In this document: piece by piece, positions 1 through 9,382 of the stretch
Layout of the letters: the number at the start of each line of letters is the position of its first letter
How positions within the stretch are numbered: the first letter of the stretch is position 1
NCBI GenBank assembly: GCA_902584635.1
Contig: CACIAQ010000010.1
Span: forward strand, 1 to 47,323
Source: an uncultured Alphaproteobacteria bacterium
GTDB lineage: Bacteria; Pseudomonadota; Alphaproteobacteria; Rhodobacterales; Rhodobacteraceae
DNA: 47,323 nt
Direction: 5' to 3'
The notes under the pieces: model-generated
Seen by the model: only the letters and a program-made list of their open reading frames with translations
Told to the model about the DNA's origin: nothing
The model's database searches: none
Program-made: the position numbers and the translations under genes

Positions 1-763
1 TCCATACCCAAACCGGTCCCAAAAATACCTCTCCAAGCATTAGTATGGTTAGTTGCGTCGCAGGAACAAATTTTGAGCCTAAAGTATATAAAACAAGGCC
101 ACCACCTACTTGGAAGACACCTAAAATGAAAATAATGAAGAAGTCTTTGCTGATAAGCTGAAAACTATAATTTGAAAACAATATAATTAAGAAAGCAACA
201 GAGGATGCGATGATCCCAGAAGCGAAAACAGATGGCAACATTTGCATATGTTTGTTTAGTCTTAGATTGATAGTAAAAAAAGAAAAGCCGATGGCTGAAA
301 TAATAGCGGATAAGTTTCCTTTCCAATCACCGCCACCAAAATCACCCCAAATCATAATAACGACGCCCGTAAAAGCAATGGCAATGGAAAGCAATGTTTT
401 GATTGATACTGTTTCTTTTAGAAATATTGGTGACAAAATAGCTGTAAATATTGGGGCACAAGCAAATAATAGAAGAGCACTTGCTGCTGATGTAGTTAAT
501 AAAGCGTAAATTCCTCCTATATATGCAAAAAATAGTGCAGTACCACCAGACAAGTAAGACACCCAGTTTCTTAAAAGAAGAAAAAAGTTAAACCTGAAAA
601 AAAAATGGAGCAAAAACCCAATAAAAATTGAAATAAAAATTGAACGATAAAATAATATTTCAAACGCATTGGCTTGCTCAATGCTCTTGATACTTAATCC
701 TATAGTGGACCAAAGTATTCCTGCGGTAACAGCTAAAAGAATACCAAAACTCTTATCTGTCAT
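1..763 (-). CDS. EamA/DMT-family transporter, partial (C-terminus off left edge)
   Basis: The minus strand is open from an ATG at 763 to the left edge, giving at least 254 residues that begin MTDKSFGILLAVTAGILWST. The N-terminal motif (glycine, then LWST on the first helix), eight or so hydrophobic helices and a repeated architecture with a centre near GDFGGGDWKGN are typical of EamA drug/metabolite exporters, which run about 290 aa with 10 helices. It is therefore missing roughly the last 40 residues. It would sit in the inner membrane and export or import a small metabolite; the substrate cannot be inferred. It diverges from the dehydrogenase gene at 877 over a 113-bp intergenic region. The + strand ORF at 210-509 is its shadow. 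Confidence 0.85.
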   Translation of the reverse strand, partial: MTDKSFGILLAVTAGILWSTIGLSIKSIEQANAFEILFYRSIFISIFIGFLLHFFFRFNFFLLLRNWVSYLSGGTALFFAYIGGIYALLTTSAASALLLFACAPIFTAILSPIFLKETVSIKTLLSIAIAFTGVVIMIWGDFGGGDWKGNLSAIISAIGFSFFTINLRLNKHMQMLPSVFASGIIASSVAFLIILFSNYSFQLISKDFFIIFILGVFQVGGGLVLYTLGSKFVPATQLTILMLGEVFLGPVWVW

Positions 764-876
764 AGTCTTCTAAAATTTGTAATATTCTCATTAATCTTTT
801 CTCAAATAGCCTAAGAATCTCTAATAGCTTTAAGTAATAAAGTAAATATGTTAATCTTTCCGTAGGGGGACCTGAA

Positions 877-2298
877 ATGGCAGGAAAAGAATTTCTAGAG
901 TCAATTGAAATCAATTTCAAGCAAGCTGTAAAATTTTTAAACATTAACAAATCAGAGAGTGCTTTAACTGATGATCTTGCAGAGCAAATTATGCAAGCAA
1001 ATTCAACTTATTTGGTAAGATTTGGCGTTAGATTAAGAAATAAAGTTTCTACATTTCAAGGATATAGATCGGTACACTCTGATCACTTTGAACCTGTAAA
1101 AGGTGGCATCAGGTACGATTTAGATGTAAATCAAGAGGAAGTCGAAGCTCTAGCGGCTCTTATGACTTATAAATGTTCGCTCGTTGAGGTGCCTTTTGGA
1201 GGCTCAAAAGGAGGCCTAATGATCGATCCAAAAGAATGGAGTGCCGAAGAGCTAGAAAAAATTACACGACGGTTTACTCAAGAACTGGCTAAAAGAGATT
1301 TAATTCATCCATCACAAAATGTACCAGCACCTGATGTGGGCACAGGAGAAAGAGAAATGGCCTGGATGGCAGACGAATACAGGAGGTTGAATCCCACGGA
1401 TTTAAATGCATGGGCCTGTGTTACTGGAAAACCTGTTAGTAAGGGAGGGATTGCTGGCAGAACTGAAGCTACCGGGCGTGGCGTAAAATACGCACTAAAC
1501 GCATTCTTTGATAGTAAAATTGATTTAGAAAAAACAGGTCTTACACCAGGGTTAAGTGGAAAGCGGGTAATTATACAGGGTCTCGGTAATGTTGGTTATC
1601 ATGCCGCACTTTTTTTATCCAGGGAGGATGATGCAAAAATAACTCATGTTTTGGAGCGGGGTGGAGCGATAATAAATGAGCAAGGGATTGATATCCAAAG
1701 ATTACGAGACCATATTGTACAAAATGGCTCAATAAAAGGTTTTCTAGGGTTTAGCGATAAAGGGCCAGAGCTTCTGGAAGCTGATGCCGATATTTTGATT
1801 CCTGCAGCAATGGAGATGGTAATAACTGAAGAAAATGCTGCAAGAATTAAGGCCCCTTTAATCATAGAGGCAGCTAACGGTCCAATTTCGTCCAATGCTG
1901 ACAAGATATTGAATAAAAATAGTAAAATAATTATTCCAGACTTATATGCTAATGCTGGCGGAGTTACAGTTAGCTACTTCGAATGGATCAAAAATTTAAG
2001 CAGAATAAGATTTGGAAGACTACAAAGACGTGCTCAAGAAAACCAACTTTCTTCTTTAATCAGTGGAATTGAATCTATGACTAAGGAAAAGTTTTCTGAC
2101 GAGTTTAAAAAAGAGGTTGTCAAGGGCAACTCAGAACTTGATTTAGTGAGATCAGGACTAGAAGACACCATGCGAACTACGTACGATGTAATAAGTGCTC
2201 GCTGGAACTCAGATACGAATATTCCTGACTTGCGTACTGCTGCTATGATGGTTTCGATAAGTAGGATAGCCGGCACCTATTCAACGCTAGGCATTTAA
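877..2298 (+). CDS. Glu/Leu/Phe/Val-family dehydrogenase, probably glutamate dehydrogenase
   Basis: This 473-aa protein would catalyse NAD(P)-dependent oxidative deamination of an amino acid, most likely glutamate to 2-oxoglutarate plus ammonia, in the cytoplasm. Seen: the substrate-lysine motif KGGIRY (Lys75), a second lysine in MTYK (Lys99), the catalytic-lysine motif VPFGGSKGGL (Lys111), PAPDVGTGE near 151-159 with the conserved Asp153, and a Rossmann GLGNVG at 235-240. The order and spacing are those of the family. A C-terminal extension after VSYFEW makes it slightly longer than the roughly 420-aa hexameric enzymes. The ATG at 877 is preceded by an AGGGGGA ribosome site. Substrate (Glu versus Leu/Phe/Val) is inferred from overall similarity and is not proven. 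Confidence 0.88.
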   Translation: MAGKEFLESIEINFKQAVKFLNINKSESALTDDLAEQIMQANSTYLVRFGVRLRNKVSTFQGYRSVHSDHFEPVKGGIRYDLDVNQEEVEALAALMTYKCSLVEVPFGGSKGGLMIDPKEWSAEELEKITRRFTQELAKRDLIHPSQNVPAPDVGTGEREMAWMADEYRRLNPTDLNAWACVTGKPVSKGGIAGRTEATGRGVKYALNAFFDSKIDLEKTGLTPGLSGKRVIIQGLGNVGYHAALFLSREDDAKITHVLERGGAIINEQGIDIQRLRDHIVQNGSIKGFLGFSDKGPELLEADADILIPAAMEMVITEENAARIKAPLIIEAANGPISSNADKILNKNSKIIIPDLYANAGGVTVSYFEWIKNLSRIRFGRLQRRAQENQLSSLISGIESMTKEKFSDEFKKEVVKGNSELDLVRSGLEDTMRTTYDVISARWNSDTNIPDLRTAAMMVSISRIAGTYSTLGI

Positions 2299-2328
2299 AA
2301 AACTATAATATGTATGCAATTTGATCAC

Positions 2329-3093
2329 TTACATTCTACTTTCTCTTATATCAGAAATAATTAGTTCAAGCTCCTCTAGAGGTACAAAACCCGGGAAAAA
2401 TTTGCCCTCTATAATAAATAGAGGTGTGCCAGAAAAACCTATTCGTCTTGCTAGTGCAGTTGACTTTGCTATGTGGTTTACAACGAATTCACTTTCCATA
2501 TCTTTTTTTAAAGTAGCTATATCAATCTTTAAATTTTTTGCTATTTCAAAAATTTTAGTCTCAGTTAAGCTGCCCTCTTTCATAAGCCTCCAATGATATT
2601 CTTTGTACTTGCCCTGTGCGATTGCTGCTAAAGCCGCTTTTGCGGCAATAAGACTGTTATTATTTAAAATAGGCCACTCACGTGGTATGAACTTTATATT
2701 CTCATCAGATTTTATTAAATCTTGGAGATCCTTTGCAGCAGTTTTACAATAAGGACAGTTATAATCGAAGAATTCAATAATTGTTATATCTCCGTCTGGA
2801 TTACCAATAACAACTGTATCTTTAGTATCAGTCAGTTCTGAACTATATTCTCTAATTTGCTCAGAGACATTATCATTCCTTTTTTGTTCTTCTCTAGCTT
2901 GTAGAATTCTAGAGGCCTCTCGCAGTATTTCAGGATTTTCTAGTAATGCTTCCAGCGCTAACTTTTTTATTGTTGCCATCTCATTTTCTGAAAAACTGTC
3001 GTTTTTTTTTTCTTGAGCAAACAAAGGCATGCTTACAAAAACTGTAACTACCAATAAGATGGTGTATGAGATACATTTAAACTTCATTAGCAT
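2329..3093 (-). CDS. DsbA-family periplasmic thiol:disulfide oxidoreductase
   Basis: A 254-aa exported protein with a signal peptide (hydrophobic core about residues 9-23, probable cleavage after LFAQ). A helical, charged linker (about 30-90) precedes a thioredoxin-fold domain. The active site is C113-P-Y-C116 in FFDYNCPYC, and the cis-proline is in SGTPLF (Pro224). The charged N-terminal arm plus DsbA-like domain resembles the Com1/ScsC/BdbD group rather than classical DsbA. It would introduce or shuffle disulfides in exported proteins. The start overlaps the M20 peptidase stop by one base (TAATG), so the two are translationally coupled; a second ATG two codons in (3087) is also possible. 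It converges with the dehydrogenase across 30 bp. Confidence 0.88.
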   Translation of the reverse strand: MLMKFKCISYTILLVVTVFVSMPLFAQEKKNDSFSENEMATIKKLALEALLENPEILREASRILQAREEQKRNDNVSEQIREYSSELTDTKDTVVIGNPDGDITIIEFFDYNCPYCKTAAKDLQDLIKSDENIKFIPREWPILNNNSLIAAKAALAAIAQGKYKEYHWRLMKEGSLTETKIFEIAKNLKIDIATLKKDMESEFVVNHIAKSTALARRIGFSGTPLFIIEGKFFPGFVPLEELELIISDIRESRM

Positions 3094-4472
3094 TAGGAAC
3101 TAAGACTCCCTATTTTATGAAATAATTGCCGATATGCCTCCTGCCCTTTATAAAAACTTGATAAGCGGAAAAATTCATTAGGCGCATGCCAGTTTTCGTC
3201 ATTAAGTTGAAAAGAAAATGTTGTTGTATAGACGCCTAAAAATCGGTAAAAAGCAGACAGAATGGGGATTGAGCCTCCAACTCGAATAATATATGGATCT
3301 TTTCCATAAATATTTTTGAGCACCTCTTTTGCCAATTTCATTGAATCCAAGTCACTGGGGATTAATAAGGGATCGCCTTCATCTTGTAGCGGTATAACCT
3401 TACCAGTAACTCCCGATGGCAGATGTTTTTCAACATGTTTTTCAATCTTTTTAAGTATCTCTTTTGGTTTTTGATCTGCTACTAAACGGCAAGTTATTTT
3501 TGCAAATGCTTTTGAAGGTAGAACCGTTTTAGTACCTGCTCCTTGATAACCGCCCGAAATACCATTTAAATCAATAGTTGGGCGTGCGCTTACTCGCTCT
3601 AGTGGTGTATAGCCAATTTCACCATCTAAACAAATGGCGCCGGTCTGCTCTACAAATTTTTTATCATCAAAAGGAACTCTTGATATCTCCTTTTTATCTT
3701 TAGAAGTAAGAGGAATAACTTCATCATAAAAACCTTCAACTGCAATCTCTCCCTTATCATTCTTTATGGAAGCGATCAATTGTGATAATGCCATAACAGG
3801 GTTTGCAATCGCCGCACCATATACTCCCGAATGCTTGTCAGTATCTGGACCAGTTACCTCGATATCAAAACCTAAAATACCTTTATAAGCTACTGCTAAT
3901 TCACACTCATCCTCAGAAAACTGGCCACCATCAGCTGAAAAAATCATATCACATTTCAGTTTGTCGACATTTTTGGAAACAAATTCAGGCATGTTTGGTG
4001 AGGCCACTTCTTCTTCCCCTTCAAAAATGAATTTTATGTTGAACGGGAAAGTTCCCGACGTCTTAAATATTGCCTCAAACACAACGATAGGTATGAACAT
4101 GGAACCCTTATCGTCAGAAGCTCCTCTCCCAAATATTTTGTTATCTTTAATAATTGGTTTGAAGGGATCAATATCCCATAATTCAAGGGGATCTACAGGT
4201 TGAACATCATAATGACCATATATAAGTGCAATGGGTTTATCAGTTCCGGCATGCAACCAATCACCATAAACTGCAGGTTGCCCACCAGTACCCATTAGCT
4301 CCACATTCTCTATGCCAGCTTTACACATTCGTTCTTTTAACCAGACCGCGGCCCTTTTAACGTCTTTAGAATGTTCTGGCAAAGCAGCAATCGAAGGTAT
4401 AGATATAAAATTTAACAAATCATTATTAAATTTTTCTCTATTTTTTGTGAGATATTTTTGATCATTTTCCAT
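3093..4472 (-). CDS. M20-family metallo-dipeptidase
   Basis: A 459-aa zinc dipeptidase of the M20 (CNDP/ArgE/DapE) clan, acting on short peptides in the cytoplasm. Metal and catalytic residues are all present: His87 in YGHYDVQP, bridging Asp120 in GRGASDDKG, catalytic/metal Glu153-Glu154 in EGEEE, Asp181 in SADGGQ and His429 in NWHAPNE. The dimerisation lid lies between about 200 and 330. Length matches cytosolic dipeptidases (about 460). An AGAAGG sequence lies upstream of the ATG at 4472. It leads a two-gene transcript with the DsbA-like gene. The 146 bp separating it from soeC upstream contain no gene I can support. Confidence 0.92.
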   Translation of the reverse strand: MENDQKYLTKNREKFNNDLLNFISIPSIAALPEHSKDVKRAAVWLKERMCKAGIENVELMGTGGQPAVYGDWLHAGTDKPIALIYGHYDVQPVDPLELWDIDPFKPIIKDNKIFGRGASDDKGSMFIPIVVFEAIFKTSGTFPFNIKFIFEGEEEVASPNMPEFVSKNVDKLKCDMIFSADGGQFSEDECELAVAYKGILGFDIEVTGPDTDKHSGVYGAAIANPVMALSQLIASIKNDKGEIAVEGFYDEVIPLTSKDKKEISRVPFDDKKFVEQTGAICLDGEIGYTPLERVSARPTIDLNGISGGYQGAGTKTVLPSKAFAKITCRLVADQKPKEILKKIEKHVEKHLPSGVTGKVIPLQDEGDPLLIPSDLDSMKLAKEVLKNIYGKDPYIIRVGGSIPILSAFYRFLGVYTTTFSFQLNDENWHAPNEFFRLSSFYKGQEAYRQLFHKIGSLSS

Positions 4473-4618
4473 TACTTAAGCAACCTTCTTACTATCTATT
4501 AAGGACAGTTAATATGTTATACGTACAAATTTATTTAAAGTAACTTTTTTTATTAAGTATGCGAAGTTATTTTATCTAAACAAACATCAATAACGCAAAC
4601 CTCATACTCAATCAGTAT

Positions 4619-5491
4619 TTAATTGTAGTAAAAGCTAACCGAATGTTTCGCCTCTGCAAAAAATAACCATCTTGAAAAATAAACTCCTACAAGGTGAGAG
4701 CCTATTACTAAAATACTTACACTAAAGTTACCAGGAAATATTAAAATTAATGACATTGGCAAAACAAATGCCGAAAAGAAAGATATGTATCTTATTTTTA
4801 TGGCATGTTTCCTTGCAACTTTATAAACCATCTCATTAAGCAAATAGTTTCGACTAGTATGAGCTACATCAAAAGATCTGATATCTTCATTTTTACTAAA
4901 ACCCAAGGCGGTACCAATACTTGTTTCTTTATAAATGAAACTTTGGTCAGCAGTATGCCAGAACAAGACCTGGAAAACTCCAAAAATTAGTAGCAAAACT
5001 AAGCTTGCGTAATCCATTAATAGAATTGAGCCACCAGCCAAAGCCGCAAAAATAAAAATAGCAGGCGTTAACATATTATTCCAAGATGGAATGGTTTTTA
5101 ACTGTGCATAAATCATGGAAGTAGTAAAAATAGTAAATGAAGATAGAAGAAATAATATTATGCCAACCTCGCTAATATATCGATCTCGTACAAAAACCCA
5201 ACCAATGTTTCCTACAACAATCGATAGGCAGAAAATCGAGGAAATTGCCTCTCGACTTAGCCAGCTAGTTTGCCATTGAGACATGGATTTGATAGCATTT
5301 TTTTTGTTTGCAAGATGAAAAAAAGAGGAGATTAGGCCAATAATTGAAAAAAAAAGACCCACACCAGAAAAAATTACAATATCAACCGTGCTGATCTGAT
5401 TCAAAAATTGCAGCAGTCCAACAATCGAAATTATCCCAAAACCGAAACCAGAAAGAACAGTAAAAAGGATTATTGATGGAGCAGGATGCAT
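4619..5491 (-). CDS. soeC: Sulfite dehydrogenase membrane anchor (SoeC, DmsC-like)
   Basis: A 290-aa integral membrane protein with eight predicted helices (about 5-27, 36-60, 83-102, 108-130, 137-160, 162-183, 235-256, 260-283) and no other domain, matching the DmsC/YnfH class of quinone-interacting anchors. In a SoeABC complex it holds the cytoplasmic SoeA-SoeB pair on the inner membrane and passes electrons to quinone. It overlaps soeB by one base (TAATG). The DmsC class by itself does not separate DMSO reductase from sulfite dehydrogenase; the call rests on the catalytic subunit and on the nearby xsc. Confidence 0.82.
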   Translation of the reverse strand: MHPAPSIILFTVLSGFGFGIISIVGLLQFLNQISTVDIVIFSGVGLFFSIIGLISSFFHLANKKNAIKSMSQWQTSWLSREAISSIFCLSIVVGNIGWVFVRDRYISEVGIILFLLSSFTIFTTSMIYAQLKTIPSWNNMLTPAIFIFAALAGGSILLMDYASLVLLLIFGVFQVLFWHTADQSFIYKETSIGTALGFSKNEDIRSFDVAHTSRNYLLNEMVYKVARKHAIKIRYISFFSAFVLPMSLILIFPGNFSVSILVIGSHLVGVYFSRWLFFAEAKHSVSFYYN

Positions 5492-6234
5492 TAGAATTTA
5501 CTAAGAGCTCTATCTACCCAACCAAGTAGCCCAGTAGCATCTGTTTCCTCCTCAACAACTGACCCAACAGAACCGACAAAATCCTTAGACTTTATTCTAG
5601 GAAGTAGATATTTATTAACTGGTTTTGTTTGCATTTCAGGCATGAGATCAACTCCACCTCTTTCTTTGACCTTTTTTGAAACATCTGAATTAGGGTCATT
5701 GAAATCGCCAAAAGCTCTTGCGCCAGTGGGACAACTCTTTACACACACAGGCACTCTGTCCTCTGGTGAAAGGTCTTCACTATAAATTCTATCAACACAT
5801 AAAGTACACTTTTTCATTACACCGCTTACTAAATCTAACTCTCGAGCGCCATAGGGACACGCCCAAGCACAAAGCCCACAACCCATACAATCATCTTCAT
5901 TAACAAGAACTATCCCATCTTCTTCTCTCTTGTAACTTGCTCCTGTCGGGCAAACAGTCACACAAGGTGCATCTTCACAATGAAGGCAAGATCTTGGAAA
6001 ATAAAAGGTCTCAGTTTCATTCGTACAGCTGTTTTCTCTCTCATATGAGTGAACTCGATTTAAAAAAGTACCAACTGGATCCTTCTGATGAGAGTTGATA
6101 TCACTTAACTGCTTTTCGCCTCCCGATGAATTCCACTCTTTACAACTCACTACACATCCGTGACATCCGACACAAGTGTCAAGATCAATTAAAAGCCCTA
6201 GTTTTTTATCTTCGCATTTAGGTAATTTTGTCAA
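5491..6234 (-). CDS. soeB: Sulfite dehydrogenase iron-sulfur subunit (SoeB)
   Basis: A 247-aa ferredoxin-like subunit with 16 cluster cysteines for four [4Fe-4S] centres: C21/C24/C27/C31, C83/C86/C91/C95, C116/C119/C122/C126 and C143/C146/C164/C168. It begins with LGLLIDLDTCVGCHGC and has no signal peptide, so it works on the cytoplasmic face, relaying electrons from the molybdenum site to the anchor. It lies 7 bp after soeA and overlaps soeC by one base. All cluster ligands are intact. DmsB, PsrB and NrfC share the fold; the SoeB assignment follows from operon context. Confidence 0.85.
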   Translation of the reverse strand: MTKLPKCEDKKLGLLIDLDTCVGCHGCVVSCKEWNSSGGEKQLSDINSHQKDPVGTFLNRVHSYERENSCTNETETFYFPRSCLHCEDAPCVTVCPTGASYKREEDGIVLVNEDDCMGCGLCAWACPYGARELDLVSGVMKKCTLCVDRIYSEDLSPEDRVPVCVKSCPTGARAFGDFNDPNSDVSKKVKERGGVDLMPEMQTKPVNKYLLPRIKSKDFVGSVGSVVEEETDATGLLGWVDRALSKF

Positions 6235-6241
6235 TTCTTGC

Positions 6242-9040
6242 TCATTTCTTTTTATCTACTCCAACATTTACAGGAGAGCTCAATACTGGAAACTGCGGGA
6301 GAGATACCTTACTGGGGTTGTCGACCTTTTCAATGTTAACCAATAGATCATACCATGCGGCTTGTCCAGTAATAGGATCAGAATTACTATATCTGTAGCC
6401 GCTATTATTCTTGGGCAAGAGATCAGAAATAAGGTGATTTATTATAAAACCTTCATTAGCCTCCTCTACATTTTTATCTAAAGCCCAAGATCCTTTTCTT
6501 TTGCCAATTGCGTTCCATGTCCATACCGTATTTTCGTTTTGGCTCTTCATAAGCGCAACCGGAACAACTATTGATGAATTTTCTGACGTCAATCTTGCCC
6601 AGTCTCCATCTTTGAATTTTTTTTCTTTCCAAATACCTTCAGACACAAAAAGCTTATTAGAACCATGAATTTGTCTTAACCAAACATTCTGACTGCCCCA
6701 ACTGTGATACATTGCAGCAGGTCTCTGTGTAATTGCGTGTATCGGATATTTTTTGACTTTTTCTGAATCATGATTTGACCACCAAATTGGTAACGGATCC
6801 ATTTTTTCTTCAATTCTTTTATACAAATGCTTCGGAGGTTTTAAATTATCTGGCATTTGATGGTAATTTTGCAATTTCGCTAGTGGTTCTAAATAAATTT
6901 GAAAGATAAAAGGCTCTTCTTTATCGTAGAAACCCATTTCAACGGCCCACTTTTGATAAGCTTTATTCCATGGTTTATAATATTGAGCCTCCATGGGAAT
7001 TTTCTCACTCCAAAATCCTCCATTTTCTATATATTTTTTTATTTGATTTAAGCTAACGTCTCCTCTGCCACAATCTGTATTGGCCTCACCTCTAAATCCA
7101 GCTAATGGCCCAATTCCCGGCCGTCTCTGATGCATCTGCATGTAGTCAGCATAGTCTTCATATATTTGCTGCTTGTTGTTGTCTACCATTCCTGGTAGCT
7201 CTAGCATTACACCAAGTTGTAGCAAAACATCTTGAAAGCTTCTTACATCTCTATCTGGCTTAACAACTGGCCAGCGTATTGCATCACTAACTTGATCGGG
7301 CTCACCTATAGGCCGGTCCAATAACGATATGCAATCATATCTTTCTAAATAGGTTGTATCCGGCAAAATAAGATCAGCATAGGCGACAGTCTCCGAGTAA
7401 TAGCTATCGGAGTATATTATCCTAGGAATTTTATACTCGCCAGTTTCAGCGTCTCGTTCTATTAACTTCTTAATTGTTTCCTCGGTATTCATAGAGGAAT
7501 TCCATGCCATATTCGCCATGTAAAGAAATAACGTATCTATTTTATATGGATCTCCACTGTGACAGTTAGCTATTACAGTATGCATTAATCCATGTGAAGA
7601 CATAGGGTTTTCCCATGTAAAACCTTTATCAATTCTTGCTGGCTTACCATCCTCAGTATAAGCTAAATCTTCGGGTCCACCTATATATCCAAGATGGGGT
7701 CCATCTAATTCACTATCGGGACTAAATTTAAAATGTGGCCTAGGGTGCGCATCAAAGGGCTTTGGATAAGGCGGCTTATACCGAAATCCACCTGGAACAT
7801 CAACGCTACCAATTAAAATTTGAAGCAAGTGTATAGCTCGGCAAGTTTGAAATCCATTAGAGTGGGCTGAAATACCTCTCATCGCATGGAAACTAACCGG
7901 CCTGCCGGTGAAACCCGACCTTTTTTCCCCTCTAAAGTCCACCCAACTTTGATCGATGTATATTGACTTGTTAAAAGCGGTTGTAGCTATATCATCAGCC
8001 AAGCTTAATATTTGTTCTTCCTTCAATCCGCACTGCGGTGCAACTAATTTTGGAGAATATGAGTTATCCAAATATTTTTCAGTTAACAAAGTAAATACAG
8101 TTTTAAAGGAACCATAGTCATTTGAATAAGACTTGGTCAAAGACGGCTTCACTCCCTTATCTGAAAATCTCTTTAATTCACCAGAAAAATGATCAATTAC
8201 AAGAGGAGAGCCATCTTTATCTTTTAAAAACAACCCCTTGCTATTATTAGTTGATGTAACACTCACAAGGAATGGGGAATTTGTAAAACTTTGCAAATAA
8301 TCTAAATCAATTTTTTTCCTTTTAAGCAGTGTATGCACAATCGAAAGAACCAAAAGACCATCGGTTCCTGGCCGTATGCCTAACCATTGATCTGCAACTG
8401 AATTATAACCAGTCCTAACTGGATTAATTGCGATAACTTTTGCACCTCTATTTTTTAACTTTCCTAACCCTCTTTTAATAGGATTACTGTCATGGTCTTC
8501 TGCCACACCGAAAAGAAGCATTAGCTCTGTTTTATCCCAATCAGGAGAACCAAATTCCCAAAATGAACCTCCCATAGTATAAATACCTGCAGCAGCCATA
8601 TTTACAGAACAAAAGCCGCCATGAGCTGCGTAGTTGGGAGTACCAAACTTTTGTGCCCACCAACCAGTAAATGACTGAGATTGATCTCGACCAGTATAAA
8701 AGACAAGTTTTTCTGGCGATTTCTTTCGAATGGGAGATAACCACTCAACCGCAATCTTAAGAGCCTCATCCCATGATATTTGTTCAAACTTCCCCTCTCC
8801 ACGCTCACCCACCCTAAGTAGTGGCTTTTTTAGTCTAGAGGCTGCTTTATGCTGAAAAATACCAGAAGCGCCTTTTGCACATAAAACACCCTTATTTACT
8901 GGGTGATCTCTATTACCCTCTATATGCACAACTTCATTGTCTTTTATATGTACATCAATGCCACAGCGACATGCACACATATAACAAGTCGTTTTAGAAA
9001 CCTTTCCAAGGCTCTCAGTAGCGTCAACTTCTTTATCCAT
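6242..9040 (-). CDS. soeA: Sulfite dehydrogenase molybdopterin subunit (SoeA)
   Basis: A 932-aa member of the DMSO-reductase molybdoenzyme family. The N-terminal [4Fe-4S] ligands are C19, C22, C26 and C54 (TCYMCACRC, then VLCAKG). The likely Mo ligand is Cys144 in HGGFCSVNM, as in polysulfide-reductase-type enzymes, not the serine of DmsA. There is no twin-arginine signal, so the enzyme is cytoplasmic; DmsA, PsrA and PhsA are exported, whereas SoeA is not. It would oxidise sulfite to sulfate with electrons passing via SoeB and SoeC to quinone. This is the expected sink for sulfite released by Xsc encoded 3.6 kb away. It is 14 bp after the biotinyl-domain gene. The remaining doubt is substrate, since the family is broad. 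Confidence 0.82.
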   Translation of the reverse strand: MDKEVDATESLGKVSKTTCYMCACRCGIDVHIKDNEVVHIEGNRDHPVNKGVLCAKGASGIFQHKAASRLKKPLLRVGERGEGKFEQISWDEALKIAVEWLSPIRKKSPEKLVFYTGRDQSQSFTGWWAQKFGTPNYAAHGGFCSVNMAAAGIYTMGGSFWEFGSPDWDKTELMLLFGVAEDHDSNPIKRGLGKLKNRGAKVIAINPVRTGYNSVADQWLGIRPGTDGLLVLSIVHTLLKRKKIDLDYLQSFTNSPFLVSVTSTNNSKGLFLKDKDGSPLVIDHFSGELKRFSDKGVKPSLTKSYSNDYGSFKTVFTLLTEKYLDNSYSPKLVAPQCGLKEEQILSLADDIATTAFNKSIYIDQSWVDFRGEKRSGFTGRPVSFHAMRGISAHSNGFQTCRAIHLLQILIGSVDVPGGFRYKPPYPKPFDAHPRPHFKFSPDSELDGPHLGYIGGPEDLAYTEDGKPARIDKGFTWENPMSSHGLMHTVIANCHSGDPYKIDTLFLYMANMAWNSSMNTEETIKKLIERDAETGEYKIPRIIYSDSYYSETVAYADLILPDTTYLERYDCISLLDRPIGEPDQVSDAIRWPVVKPDRDVRSFQDVLLQLGVMLELPGMVDNNKQQIYEDYADYMQMHQRRPGIGPLAGFRGEANTDCGRGDVSLNQIKKYIENGGFWSEKIPMEAQYYKPWNKAYQKWAVEMGFYDKEEPFIFQIYLEPLAKLQNYHQMPDNLKPPKHLYKRIEEKMDPLPIWWSNHDSEKVKKYPIHAITQRPAAMYHSWGSQNVWLRQIHGSNKLFVSEGIWKEKKFKDGDWARLTSENSSIVVPVALMKSQNENTVWTWNAIGKRKGSWALDKNVEEANEGFIINHLISDLLPKNNSGYRYSNSDPITGQAAWYDLLVNIEKVDNPSKVSLPQFPVLSSPVNVGVDKKK

Positions 9041-9054
9041 ATTTTTCTTTTAGA

Positions 9055-9282
9055 TTAATCTTCAGTATTTAATTCTATTAATTTTTGGTCTTCATCAACC
9101 ATTTCACCTTCAACTACAAAAATAGAGCCAACCGTGCCAGTAACATTTGAAACAACGGGGATTTCCATTTTCATTGATTCAATAACTATCACGTCTTGAC
9201 CAGTTTCAATAACATCTCCAACTTTACAATTAATTTTCCAAATCGATCCTGATATTTCTGACAAAAGAATAACTCTTCCCAC
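9055..9282 (-). CDS. Stand-alone biotinyl (BCCP-like) carrier domain protein
   Basis: A 75-aa protein that is nothing but a biotinyl/lipoyl domain. The attachment motif is ESMKMEIP with the modifiable Lys38, flanked by the two symmetrical half-repeats of the hammerhead fold. MKM favours biotin over lipoate. The GTG start at 9282 has a good GAGGGG site 8 nt upstream. No carboxylase, carboxyltransferase or 2-oxoacid dehydrogenase gene is in the window. It is the first gene of the soe transcript, 14 bp before soeA, and diverges from dddP by 100 bp. Its partner enzyme is unknown: it may serve a carboxylase encoded elsewhere, with co-transcription incidental. Confidence 0.85.
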   Translation of the reverse strand: MGRVILLSEISGSIWKINCKVGDVIETGQDVIVIESMKMEIPVVSNVTGTVGSIFVVEGEMVDEDQKLIELNTED

Positions 9283-9382
9283 GGTGTTCCCCTCAATAAA
9301 TGAATCACAACCTAACGTAATTAAAAAATATTTAAAAGATTTAAAAAAGATATTAACATAAAAATTATAATGGGAGAGTCAA

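Noticed and set aside
210-509. 99-aa + strand ORF
   Set aside because: It lies wholly opposite the partial EamA gene, whose frame and motifs are convincing, and shows no ribosome site or family pattern.
6242-9040. DMSO reductase (DmsABC) reading of the molybdoenzyme operon
   Set aside because: There is no twin-arginine signal, the likely Mo ligand is a cysteine, and xsc next to it predicts sulfite as substrate; still, the anchor type is shared.
9366-9371. TATAAT as a -10 element for dddP
   Set aside because: It ends only 12 bp before the ATG and overlaps the ribosome site, so transcription from it would remove that site.
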